Source of the DNA: Iodobacter fluviatilis
GTDB lineage: Bacteria > Pseudomonadota > Gammaproteobacteria > Burkholderiales > Chitinibacteraceae
Direction: 5' to 3'
DNA length: 64,000 bases
Assembly: GCF_900451195.1 (NCBI RefSeq)
Contig: NZ_UGHR01000001.1
Span: 1,240,001-1,304,000 of the forward strand
Under the pieces are notes generated by a model. It did no database searches, was not told the origin of the DNA, and was given only the letters and a program-made list of their open reading frames with translations. Below are positions 55,276 through 64,000 of this stretch, one piece after another; within the stretch, counting starts at the first letter, position 1, and each line of letters opens with the position of its first letter. The translations under genes were made by a program, and so were the position numbers.

Positions 55276-56548
55276 GTAACGCCTTTAATGTGTGATCAAA
55301 CTCGCTGTGCTCTTGCATAGGCTGACGCAATACATCTAACAGTGCAGGCTTACAAGAAAATGCACGGTCATTTTCCACATTTTCTCCTGCTCGATATTCG
55401 CCGAGATCTACATAAAGCTGCATCTCTTCAAGCTTTGTTAAAAGCGTACGCACTTTCACGGCCAGAGCCTGATGGGCTGGTGTAGTGATCTGTGCAAACA
55501 AGCGACTATTGCTGCGTAAAACGTCAATCGCAGGGAAATGTCCCTGCCCCGCCAATTTTTGAGTCAAATAAATATGCCCGTCCAAAATAGAGCGAATTTC
55601 ATCTCCAATAGGGTCAGCTTCTTCTTCCGACTCTAATAAAACGGTGTAAAACGCCGTGATACTGCCATGCAGGGTCTTGCCTGAACGCTCTAATAACTTA
55701 GGTAAGGCATCAAACACTGAGGCAGGGTAGCCGCGACGAGCCGGCATTTCACCTGCCGCCAAGGCGAGATCACGCAAAGCACGTGCATACCGAGTTAATG
55801 AATCCAAAAGCAAGATGACTTTTTTGCCTTCATCTCGAAAATGCTCAGCGATTGTTGTAGCGATCTGTGCCGCATTACAGCGATCTACCGAGGCCGCATC
55901 TGAAGTTGAGTACACCAAAACCGTGCGGTCTTTATGCTGAGTATTTCGCAGCCATTCGCTAAATTCTGCGACCTCTCGTCCACGCTCTCCAACGAGCCCC
56001 ACCACAAATACATCTGCGTCAGCGTGTTCAATAAGCATATTCATCAAGGTGGTCTTACCGCAGCCGGCAGGTGCAAAAATTCCCACTCGCTGTCCTACGC
56101 CGCAAGTAAGCAAGCTATCTAAAGCGCGTATGCCTGTTGGTAAGACGGCATCAATGGATGCCCGCTCCAAATAACTCGGAGGTAAAGCATCAATCTGACG
56201 GGTGTATGCACAAGAAACACGCTCAGGACTGAGGCGCTCCACAATGTCGCCATTGGCATCAAGCACCGCCCCCAGCATTACATCGCTCACTTCGATACAT
56301 TGGCTCTTACGGGTAGGCATTACGAGCATCTGACGCGACAGGCCCGCTGTAGAGCCAAGGACACTAAGCATGGTCTGATCCCCGCTAAAACCGACCACAC
56401 GGGCCCGAACGCTGACCTGAGTAGCCAGAAGGGAGTCGCGCAACTCACACAGCTCCCCCACAAACACATCAGGCAAAGGCGCCTCGATCATCGGTCCGCG
56501 CAAGTGATGTGGATGCGCATAGTGACACCACAACGATGTAAATTTCAT
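55259..56548 (-). CDS. sctN: T3SS ATPase SctN (InvC-like)
   Basis: 429 residues. Beta-barrel N-domain, then a Walker A APAGCGKT at 159-166, [11 protein letters not shown], Walker [16 protein letters not shown] (~243-257), and the [21 protein letters not shown] block of type III ATPases. It unfolds cargo and strips chaperones at the cytoplasmic gate. The start overlaps the chaperone stop by 4 bases. Confidence 0.96.
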   Translation of the reverse strand: MKFTSLWCHYAHPHHLRGPMIEAPLPDVFVGELCELRDSLLATQVSVRARVVGFSGDQTMLSVLGSTAGLSRQMLVMPTRKSQCIEVSDVMLGAVLDANGDIVERLSPERVSCAYTRQIDALPPSYLERASIDAVLPTGIRALDSLLTCGVGQRVGIFAPAGCGKTTLMNMLIEHADADVFVVGLVGERGREVAEFSEWLRNTQHKDRTVLVYSTSDAASVDRCNAAQIATTIAEHFRDEGKKVILLLDSLTRYARALRDLALAAGEMPARRGYPASVFDALPKLLERSGKTLHGSITAFYTVLLESEEEADPIGDEIRSILDGHIYLTQKLAGQGHFPAIDVLRSNSRLFAQITTPAHQALAVKVRTLLTKLEEMQLYVDLGEYRAGENVENDRAFSCKPALLDVLRQPMQEHSEFDHTLKALHAAVA

Positions 56549-56958
56549 CGATTTACAATCTCGTGGGCATCAGACATCGAATTAAAAAAACTCTGTAAGG
56601 AAAAGGCGAAAGATTCTGGAGATTGCAAAAAGTCCTGATGTAATGTGCCGCGATACTCCAAATAGCCATCCCGCTCAGCCACCATAGGCTGCCTCATTTG
56701 CAAATAGGCTTGTGGCTCCATTAAGTGTGTTAGTAAATCACTACCATACTGGGCCATAGCACTTTCATTAAATTCGGAGATCCTGCTCCATAACCACACA
56801 CTATATTCATCCTTGACCAAGTAAATACTTGGTGCATTATCAAAATTAAAACAGATGGTCGAATGTCCATCAATATCCTTAACTAGGCCCCCAGGGAAAC
56901 CTAAATGCTGCAGCGCGGCCTTTACCAAAGTAGCAATATCTAAATTCTGCATATCCAT
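56545..56958 (-). CDS. T3SS chaperone (InvB/Spa15-like)
   Basis: 137 residues in the invB position between sctV and sctN. Class IB form: helix [11 protein letters not shown], strands [13 protein letters not shown] and YSVWLW, and a C-terminal helix [12 protein letters not shown]. InvB-type chaperones serve several effectors, including SopE in Salmonella, so the SopE-like protein at 44268 is a possible client. No gap to sctV (1 base) and overlap with sctN. Confidence 0.82.
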   Translation of the reverse strand: MDMQNLDIATLVKAALQHLGFPGGLVKDIDGHSTICFNFDNAPSIYLVKDEYSVWLWSRISEFNESAMAQYGSDLLTHLMEPQAYLQMRQPMVAERDGYLEYRGTLHQDFLQSPESFAFSLQSFFNSMSDAHEIVNR

Positions 56959-56959
56959 C

Positions 56960-59008
56960 TTAAATCGTCCTTAAAACATCAATTGATATTGAATCGCTTA
57001 TTTCGCCAAACGATAATACTTCTAATTCGCCATATTGACTTTCAATCAAGCGTTTCACAAAACGTCGAATATCCACCGACGCCAGCAACACCATATCTTT
57101 ATGCGCAATAGAGAGCCCATTTAGCCCCACCGCAAATAAATCCATGATTTCTTCCGCCTCTGCTGGGTCCAAGTTTAAAAATACTCCCGCATTGGTTTGC
57201 CTCACGCCATTGCGCACCATCTCTTCCACCCCTGGCGACACAACAATGGCCCTGATTTTTCCCTGAGCAGCAAATTTATCCGAGATATAACGCCCCAAAG
57301 ACGAGCGGATATGTTCCACCAAGGTAATTACATCCTTTTCTTTCGGAGCCCACTTCGCCAGAGACTCTAAAATCAACTTCATATTCCGGACAGAAATACG
57401 TTCCAGCAATAACCTTTGCAATACTTCTGAAATCTTTTGTACAGAAGCATGTCGATAGGTTTCTTTCAGTAATTCCGGGTATTTTCCTTCAAGCTCATCT
57501 AATAGATTTTTTGCTTCCTGAATACCAAAATACTCTTGCACATTACGAGCCAACAGCCCCGCCACATTTTGATACAACTCATCCACATCACTGCGCAGGG
57601 CATAGCCCATTTTTTCCACCTGAGGCGCATCCGCTTCACTCACCCAAGCACTGGAGTGTGCGCTACCTTGTATAAGTTTTACGTTGATATCTAGCTGACT
57701 TAATTCATCTCGATAATCCATAATATGAAATTGCCCACATGGACTATCAAACTCGGCAGCCCTCACTTCATTTACAAACACCCCAACCTTATCCTCATTA
57801 GCAGATGCCGAATAACTCACAACCGCTTGAGGCAAACGAATTCCATAATCTAGGAAAAAACGATTTGTTATATTTTGTAAAATATTTTTACTAACCCAAT
57901 AAGATTTATTGCGCTCCGCCACCACAAAAATAAGAGGCACTGTTTCGGCACTCATCTTGCCCGTATCAAGAGTTGATTGATCGGTTTCCACATTACCATG
58001 CTCATCAATGAAAGTAGCCGCCCCCCCTTCTGAAGATGCTTGTACCTGTGCTGCCTGAGTTCGCCGCCAGTACAAAAACGCCATCGCCCCCGAAAGAACA
58101 ATAAACACAGGAAGCGGAAAGCCCGGCAACATTCCCATTGAAAGGGTTAAAATAGCGGTCACTAAAATCACGAATGGATTTTGAAATAATTGACTTACAA
58201 TGCTATGCCCTAAGTTCTTGCTTTCCCCATTGACACGGGTCACCACAAAACCTGCTGCAATCGAAATAAGCAAAGCGGGGATTTGTGCAACTAAGCCATC
58301 CCCAATGGTCAACTTGGTATAAACACTCAAAGCATCAGAAAACGAAGTGCCACGTTGCACCATACCAACGGTAATACCACCAATAAAATTCACAAAAATA
58401 ATAACAATACCTGCGATGGCGTCACCTTTAATAAACTTCATCGCCCCATCAAACGAGCCGTAAAGCTGACTTTCTTTTTCAACCGTCGCACGCCGCTCCT
58501 TTGCACTTTCGGCATCTAAAATACCAGCGCGCAAATCCGCATCAATACTCATCTGCTTGCCAGGCATACCATCCAAAGAAAAGCGGGCAGCCACTTCGGC
58601 AACCCGTTCCGACCCCTTGGTAATCACGATGAACTGCACCACCGTGACAATTGCAAACACCACAAACCCCACTACCAAACTATCGCCAATAACATACTCG
58701 CCAAAAGTGCTCACAATATGCCCAGCATCGGCGTCCAATAAAATCAAGCGACTTGTGCTAATTGATAGAGCTAGGCGAAATAACGTTGTAATCAAAAGCA
58801 ATGAAGGGAACGATGAGAAGTTCAAAACTCTTTCAATATAAAACGACCCCAGCAAAATCAATAATGAAATTACAATATTGACGCCAATGAGTAAATCCAC
58901 CAAGACTGTCGGTAAAGGGACAATCAGCATTGCAATAATAATGACGATCAACGCCAAAATAATCAGCTCTGGCCGCGTTGCCAAAGCCCCCCAAGTTCTT
59001 TTTAACAT
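56960..59008 (-). CDS. sctV: T3SS export gate SctV (InvA/FlhA family)
   Basis: 682 residues. Eight N-terminal membrane helices (ELIILALIVIIIAMLIVPLP, then IVISLLILLGSFYI and so on), the FHIPEP-like conserved loop region (SLDGMPGKQMSIDADLRAG, ~145-163), then a large cytoplasmic domain (from ~360) ending VLSFGEISDSISIDVLRTI. It forms the nonameric gate that receives substrates. Length is normal for InvA. Confidence 0.96.
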   Translation of the reverse strand: MLKRTWGALATRPELIILALIVIIIAMLIVPLPTVLVDLLIGVNIVISLLILLGSFYIERVLNFSSFPSLLLITTLFRLALSISTSRLILLDADAGHIVSTFGEYVIGDSLVVGFVVFAIVTVVQFIVITKGSERVAEVAARFSLDGMPGKQMSIDADLRAGILDAESAKERRATVEKESQLYGSFDGAMKFIKGDAIAGIVIIFVNFIGGITVGMVQRGTSFSDALSVYTKLTIGDGLVAQIPALLISIAAGFVVTRVNGESKNLGHSIVSQLFQNPFVILVTAILTLSMGMLPGFPLPVFIVLSGAMAFLYWRRTQAAQVQASSEGGAATFIDEHGNVETDQSTLDTGKMSAETVPLIFVVAERNKSYWVSKNILQNITNRFFLDYGIRLPQAVVSYSASANEDKVGVFVNEVRAAEFDSPCGQFHIMDYRDELSQLDINVKLIQGSAHSSAWVSEADAPQVEKMGYALRSDVDELYQNVAGLLARNVQEYFGIQEAKNLLDELEGKYPELLKETYRHASVQKISEVLQRLLLERISVRNMKLILESLAKWAPKEKDVITLVEHIRSSLGRYISDKFAAQGKIRAIVVSPGVEEMVRNGVRQTNAGVFLNLDPAEAEEIMDLFAVGLNGLSIAHKDMVLLASVDIRRFVKRLIESQYGELEVLSFGEISDSISIDVLRTI

Positions 59009-59180
59009 GCCTAACCTTTTCTAATTGATTTGGCCAAATGTTTTTAAAATTAAAACACAAACCAAACCCAATCCCCCATGCATTAGGAGCACAACCTTTC
59101 TCAGCACAAGCAGAATGTGGATAAAAGAAGAGCTTTGTTCAGCCCCCTATGACAATGCATAGCAATTAAATGTCCTCAAA

Positions 59181-60281
59181 TCACTCAGTAGCTGCAATCA
59201 AACCATTTTGAAAACGCTTTTGATGGTCTACCTGCACCTCCCTAACATAATGATCACTGGCCCAGTCTAAAATTTTATCTAGAATCAACTGCTTGCTCTG
59301 AGGATCAAAAAATAATTGCTCATCAATACTTCGTACTGAAGCTAAAAGCATTTGCAACAATTGTGCTTTATCTGCCATAGAAAATGTCAACAAACTTGCT
59401 GCTATCGCTTGGCTGACTGAGGTCTCAAATTCAAACGGCCGCCGCACAAAATCAAACCACCAAGACAATAAGCTCATCTCATCAAGCCCTGCCCTTGTGG
59501 CGATATCCCGACCTTTGAATGCACCAATAAATTCAGACTCGCTAGATTTCACACGCTTCAATTTCACAGTGTGGTGCAGCAAGCGCCCAAACTCTTCTCT
59601 CGCGCAACTTGGGTCATGTGCCTGAATATCAAAAATCAAAGCGGACTCCAAAAATTCCAATACCCAACCACGCTTTTGTGACCCAAATTGCTCCACCCAT
59701 TGCTCGTACTGCGCAACCTCATTTTCTACGCTACCTAAGAAATCACGATAGGTTGCACGTAACGCCTTTGGGCAGATATTCATACGTGCGCCGTGCAACT
59801 TTGCCTTTAATCCAACATTAATCCCCGCCTGACATCGTTGCGGATCAGCGTGCATCAAGGCCTGCTCAAGAGCCTGCTCCAAAATATCAGAGTGCACAGT
59901 TTCAAGAGCACGCTTTTTTAATAGTTCGCGCAAGACCAGAACCAGATCACTGTCATCTGGAAATAAACTACGTGCATAAGCCAGCAGCACTTCGGGGCTC
60001 ATCCCCTGGCTACGCAATAAAGCAAAAACCTTGGCTACCTTGGGCTCTGCATCGTCTTCTAAAATACGTTCAAATTGCTCGGAGACTCTTTGAGATTTTT
60101 TATCAGAAGCTGTCTGGCGCCTAAATTGAGTCAGGACAGCAGATAAATCGTCCTGAATCAGCAGCAGCAACTCTTGATCGCTCCGCTCACGTCCCTCCGC
60201 CTGCTCAGGTTCTACCTGAACTTCCGTCCGCCTTGGCTCAAACCTATGACGTTGAAATGAAACCCCATCAATGGCCGCCAT
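59181..60281 (-). CDS. sctW: T3SS gatekeeper SctW (InvE/MxiC family)
   Basis: 366 residues from ATG 60281, which has GGAG 6 bases upstream; a TTG four codons earlier is less likely. Helical throughout: N-terminal secretion segment, HrpJ-like domain (DLSAVLTQFRRQTASD, LLRSQGMSPEVLLAYARSLF), and a C-terminal TyeA-like part (ATRAGLDEMSLLSWWFDFV). Such proteins hold back effectors until translocators are exported. It overlaps the sctC end. Confidence 0.88.
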   Translation of the reverse strand: MAAIDGVSFQRHRFEPRRTEVQVEPEQAEGRERSDQELLLLIQDDLSAVLTQFRRQTASDKKSQRVSEQFERILEDDAEPKVAKVFALLRSQGMSPEVLLAYARSLFPDDSDLVLVLRELLKKRALETVHSDILEQALEQALMHADPQRCQAGINVGLKAKLHGARMNICPKALRATYRDFLGSVENEVAQYEQWVEQFGSQKRGWVLEFLESALIFDIQAHDPSCAREEFGRLLHHTVKLKRVKSSESEFIGAFKGRDIATRAGLDEMSLLSWWFDFVRRPFEFETSVSQAIAASLLTFSMADKAQLLQMLLASVRSIDEQLFFDPQSKQLILDKILDWASDHYVREVQVDHQKRFQNGLIAATE

Positions 60282-61953
60282 ACTTATCTCCAACGGATTG
60301 TCTCAGCAACTGAACTACTTCATCCAAAGCCGCATCAGGGAACAAAACACTTGGGGCTATAAACTGTCGAGCATTCCAAGTGCTCCCCGTATCGAGAGGT
60401 CGTGGCTGAATTAAAAATACCCGCACCATTTTTTTTACATCTTCTTTAGTCGAGCGAAACGCACCACCAACCCAAGGCAAATCACCCAATAATGGCACCT
60501 TACTTTCAGTCTTTGTATAATGCTCAAGACTATAACCACCAATCAATAAACTCTTATCTTTTGGCACCCGTGCTACCGTATTAATCTTAGTGCGTGTAAT
60601 TACAGGCATGCCATTTACATTATTTAGACCATTACTACTAGGTGAGGCTGCACTACCATCCTCAATATTTAGAATCATTTCAACCTCTTCGCCTTCCTCA
60701 CTAAATCTTGGCAAGACATTGATAAGTGTGCCGTAGGTGACGCTCTCCAAAGCCACTGCACGCTCAGATTCAAGTTTGGTATAAAAAGTACTGTTATTAT
60801 CAAAAATGGCGGGTACATTCTCTTGAGTCAATACAATTGGGCGGGAAACAATTTGCGCTTGACCTTTCTGACTCAATGCCATAATAGACGCTACAAATTT
60901 TGCCCCATCTAATACAGATGTATTTCCACCAGTTAATTGCATGTTACCCGCATTAAGGGCAACCTCCACTTGATTACCTAGATTTATAGCTCCCTGCCAA
61001 TTCACGCCCAATTGATCCAGATTACTTTTAGATATATCAATAATCCACAACGACAATTCAATATGGCGCTTAGGTACATCCAGCTGCGTAATCAACCCAT
61101 GAATAATATCTACCTGCTCACGGGTCCCCTTTACCAATAAACTATTAGTTTCAGCATAAGCAGCTATTTTCACTTGCCCCTGCGAAGTATTAAATGTCTT
61201 GCCATCCAAAGTTTGGCCAGCAGCAATTAATGGAGCGGCTTCAACACCTACAGGGGGCTTTTCTCGGGGATGCTCAATGAGCTCAGCCCCATCGGCCGCC
61301 AGCATAAGCCCCACCACTGAAGCAATACCAGGTAGGGTTACTTTTTCACTACGCAAATCAAAAGAGCGGTCATTTACAAATGTGTTGTGCAGCCGAATGA
61401 GCTCAATTTTTTGCTTATTAAGATCCACATTCTTATATAAATCATCCAAATAACCTGCTGCATTTGCGACCAAATCAACATATACTGGCGGTCCCGATAT
61501 ATAGAACGTGTTGCTCTTTGCATCTCCACGAATTGGATAGCGCTTATCAAGCAAGCCGGTACGTCGCATAAATTCGCTAAGATTATTTAGCGACGCATTA
61601 CGCAAAGACAGCACTGCATTTTTTACCTCGCTGTTATCATAAACATAATAACTCGCACCATCGTCATACCAAATCAAACCGACTTGATTTGATATTTTAT
61701 GTAATAGCTGCACCGGCTGCGAGAAATCAAACTCCCCCGTTACCGTCTTTTTCATGGCCTTGGGGCTTAATATAAATGGCTTTTTAATATCCGCTGCCAA
61801 TGCATTAAGCAGCAATTGCACACTCTCATTTTTTGAAACATATCCAATCCGCCCACGACTATCCTGCACCTTACTCACTAGAGGATCAGCCTGCGATTCC
61901 AGCGTCATTACGCACAAAAGAAATGCAATACTAAAGACTTTAAACTTATTCAT
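60268..61953 (-). CDS. sctC: T3SS secretin SctC (InvG family)
   Basis: 561 residues from ATG 61953 with signal peptide FSIAFLLCVMTLESQA; the frame continues upstream to 62016 but that would spoil the signal. N0/N1 domains (LLNALAADIKKPFILSP, KSNTFYISGPPVYVDLVANA), N3 domain (AYAETNSLLVKGTREQVDII), and the secretin core with RPIVLTQENVPAIFDNN and VPLLGDLPWVGGAFRS. Outer-membrane ring of the injectisome. First gene of the operon; in SPI-1 invF comes before it, but no AraC-type regulator is seen here. Confidence 0.95.
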   Translation of the reverse strand: MNKFKVFSIAFLLCVMTLESQADPLVSKVQDSRGRIGYVSKNESVQLLLNALAADIKKPFILSPKAMKKTVTGEFDFSQPVQLLHKISNQVGLIWYDDGASYYVYDNSEVKNAVLSLRNASLNNLSEFMRRTGLLDKRYPIRGDAKSNTFYISGPPVYVDLVANAAGYLDDLYKNVDLNKQKIELIRLHNTFVNDRSFDLRSEKVTLPGIASVVGLMLAADGAELIEHPREKPPVGVEAAPLIAAGQTLDGKTFNTSQGQVKIAAYAETNSLLVKGTREQVDIIHGLITQLDVPKRHIELSLWIIDISKSNLDQLGVNWQGAINLGNQVEVALNAGNMQLTGGNTSVLDGAKFVASIMALSQKGQAQIVSRPIVLTQENVPAIFDNNSTFYTKLESERAVALESVTYGTLINVLPRFSEEGEEVEMILNIEDGSAASPSSNGLNNVNGMPVITRTKINTVARVPKDKSLLIGGYSLEHYTKTESKVPLLGDLPWVGGAFRSTKEDVKKMVRVFLIQPRPLDTGSTWNARQFIAPSVLFPDAALDEVVQLLRQSVGDKYGGH

Positions 61954-62016
61954 TAACACATTCCGTTCCAAAAACTCTCTCGGCAAAATACCGATTTCTT
62001 TGTATAACTGCTGCAA

Positions 62017-62548
62017 AATGTGCTACCCAATAAAATGTATTCACTCATTTAAGCCACACAATCTTGCTCAAGATTTATTTAAGACCATTAGCAGCTGCAC
62101 CATACCATCTAAATTCGTAGGAAAACCATTCGCCACAAGATTGAGTTGTATTATTACGCCATCACCTAAGCAGGAAAATCTGACTAGTACGATTTGCGGC
62201 CACTCCAGTAAAGTTTTGTCCCAAATTCAACGCTATCAACACCACGTAAATCTTGCTACATTCACTCCTCAGCCCAGTCTAAGTGGGCGTTCTTGCAAGC
62301 GTTAAGAAACGTCTATAAAGAGAGCCCGGTACCCCATTAAGTCACCCCAAACTATAGAGATTTTCAAAATAGGATTGAAACGCAATCAACGTCTAGACAT
62401 GACATTTTACTCAGACTACAAATCATCAAGCCCCGTTCAACAACATAAACACCTGTCAAATCGTGCACCTCGGTAAAAAGGTCCTTGATCAAAACCAAGC
62501 AAGCCAGTCATCTAGACTTAAACTGCACACAACTTATAAGGTAGCAAT
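62017..62548. other. Upstream region of the sctC operon, no gene seen
   Basis: About 530 bases with no intact protein-like frame. It should hold the promoter of the inv operon. No AraC regulator gene (InvF) is present. Confidence 0.5.
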
Positions 62549-62950
62549 ATGCACCACCGTTCAGCCAACAAAAAACAAAACCTGTCACTTGGCATGAGTA
62601 GCCCATTGCTGCATGCTTCCGATCACGATGGACAAACGCTCCATATGGCTAAGCAACATCACAGTATTCGAGTGCGGAGCGTGCCTTAACACCAACAATT
62701 GTCGCCACTAACGATTCAACATAAAGGCAAAAAAACAAAAGCGGTCTGAATGTCAGCCCCCTATCAGCGGCTTACCAAGACTCGCATGCATTTGATGCTA
62801 TAGCTCAGCAATCCGCATTAGCGAATGCTTCGCACTAAAGATGATGGCGCTCCAGATGAAGTATTTAGCCCAGTTAAAGGAAATGAACTTTTAGACGTTG
62901 TGATGCCCCAAAAGGAGCTTAAGTTACCTAGGGGTGGAGAAATTCAATAA
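62549..62950 (+). pseudogene. Decayed unknown gene
   Basis: ATG at 62549 with AAGGTAG upstream begins MHHRSANKKQNLSLGMSSPL and stops after 46 codons. Protein-like pieces follow in changing frames (SGLNVSPLSAAYQDSHAF, then KDDGAPDEVFSPVKGNELLD to LPRGGEIQ, stop at 62950). This suggests one small gene with at least two frameshifts. Not recognised; next to the T3SS operon it may have been an effector or regulator. Confidence 0.35.
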
Positions 62951-63108
62951 AGAACACAAACTTCTGCATAGACCAACAAGCAATCACTCAATAAACCGGA
63001 TTTTTTGTAAGGTTCAAGTTTAATAGAGGAGCTCCGCGAGGTATTTGAGGATCCCATTAAAAGACATTCCCCCCCAGTAGAGAGAAAAACCCCAGCAAGG
63101 AGCTTAAA

Positions 63109-64000
63109 TTGAACGTAAGGAAACATATCAGGCAACAAAATAGTGTCGCACTAAAACTGCTGGGACAGTATTATCGCATTGCCATTTTTATTGGTGGCGG
63201 TTGTTTTAGCTTACTACTACTTACTTTAGTCATTCTTGAGACGAAATGGACTGCTGACAATTACATGGCCCAAGCCCGCTCAACACTAATTAACGGAAAA
63301 CATCTTTTACAATATGAGATTCAGCGCCGAGAAACAAATCTACTCACCAATGTATTGTTGGCGGAGAGGTTTGCTGCTGTCTCCCCCCCTTTCCCTTTAA
63401 ATACAAAAGTAAAATGCCATAGCAAAGGCAACACAGTCATATATTCAGACTTTGCTTACGGCTGCAATCTTTGGGTAATAGCAGATCATAAAACTCAAGA
63501 ATTAAATCAAGGTTTGCTTGATTTTTTAACCTATATATCTATTTATTCTGGAACTGTACATACTACGAGCTCACAATTAATCACAGAAACAACCGGTGTA
63601 TTTTTTTCACCTGATTTTACTTTTCTAGGCACTTGGCCAGCTCCTTCACCTCAAGAGCTAAGAAAAGTTTCAAATATAAAAGCCTATGATCTAATTAAAC
63701 ACTTAGCCCCTCAATTGCCACAAATAAGTGACAAAACCAAAAAAACAGAGCTAAAAAAATCCAGAGAGAGTATTTGGATACCCTTTGAAGGAAATTTATC
63801 TCTACCTATTGGCGGGCTAGAGCTATGGATGCCTGCGTTTGAAAAAGACAACGTATTTTTAGTAGTGGGGCGTATCATGTCTATAGATTTACTTAAACAA
63901 ACCCTACAATGGGAAAGGCACGATGGTAATTTCAAATTACTTGACTCACAAGGAAGAGATGTCCTAAACGAATTAAAATCAGAAAAGAACTCTACTTCAG
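63109..64000 (+). CDS. Membrane-anchored sensor-type protein, N-terminal part
   Basis: A frame open from TTG 63109 to the window end (297+ residues). AAGGAG at 63097-63102 is ideally placed, and no ATG lies between the upstream stop (63058) and the TTG. A basic N-terminus and one membrane helix (IAIFIGGGCFSLLLLTLVIL, ~25-44) are followed by a long periplasmic-looking domain with two Cys (VKCHSKG, YGCNLWV). This is the layout of the sensing half of a hybrid histidine kinase or similar receptor. The catalytic part is outside the window. Divergent from the inv operon, so it might regulate it; this is inference. Confidence 0.6.
   Translation, partial: MNVRKHIRQQNSVALKLLGQYYRIAIFIGGGCFSLLLLTLVILETKWTADNYMAQARSTLINGKHLLQYEIQRRETNLLTNVLLAERFAAVSPPFPLNTKVKCHSKGNTVIYSDFAYGCNLWVIADHKTQELNQGLLDFLTYISIYSGTVHTTSSQLITETTGVFFSPDFTFLGTWPAPSPQELRKVSNIKAYDLIKHLAPQLPQISDKTKKTELKKSRESIWIPFEGNLSLPIGGLELWMPAFEKDNVFLVVGRIMSIDLLKQTLQWERHDGNFKLLDSQGRDVLNELKSEKNSTS

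Noticed and set aside
61754..62305. 183-codon plus-strand frame over the start of sctC
   Set aside because: It is the complement of the well-supported sctC coding sequence, with composition typical of an antisense shadow.

Overview
The window looks like the chromosome of a Gram-negative betaproteobacterium of the Chromobacterium/Iodobacter type (Neisseriales). This is an inference from the combination of a type VI effector locus, an inv/SPI-1-type type III secretion system (T3SS) with a SopE-family effector, MgtE, and the tRNA sequences. No 16S rRNA or other taxonomic marker is present. Nearly everything between 1 and 64000 is accessory DNA. mgtE and two tRNA genes are the only clear housekeeping loci.

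Left part (1-7.1 kb): the 3' end of a VgrG spike gene, a Tle5-type phospholipase D effector, and three tandem copies of a Sel1-repeat lipoprotein that is probably its immunity protein. One copy is intact, one is frameshifted in a poly-C run and one is truncated. From 7.2 to 12.3 kb there are small unknown genes, an HNH-type protein, long inverted repeats built from the word ACGTAGTA, and a lipoprotein that resembles M66/TagA metalloproteases but lacks the zinc site.

Middle part (12.3-38.3 kb): a minus-strand island. Read in the direction of transcription it starts with a trb-type type IV secretion (T4SS) set (virB11, 2, 3, 4, 5, a small gene, 6). An insert of unknown genes, a UvrD-like helicase and a DUF5710 protein follows, then virB8, 9 and 10. 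These run directly into an R64/TCP-like type IVb pilus operon (lytic transglycosylase, PilL-like, PilN, O, P, Q, R, S, V). Two junction proteins are fusions: a VirB9 C-terminal-like domain joined to a TcpQ/PilL domain, and a nuclease-like fold joined to a transglycosylase. No relaxase, coupling protein or prepilin peptidase is in the window. A tyrosine recombinase and tRNA-Thr lie at the right border.

Right part (38.5-64 kb): mgtE, then an insertion-sequence-rich stretch (IS3, IS1595, IS3 carrying a group II intron, IS21, IS3 scraps) that breaks up a T3SS effector region. This region holds a chaperone gene, a SopE-like guanine-nucleotide exchange factor, an unknown remnant and a chaperone/634-residue candidate effector pair. 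Next comes an inv-type operon on the minus strand (sctC, sctW, sctV, an invB-like chaperone, sctN, sctO). It stops after sctO, where the spa genes would normally follow. The last kilobase holds a decayed gene and the start of a membrane sensor protein that begins with TTG.
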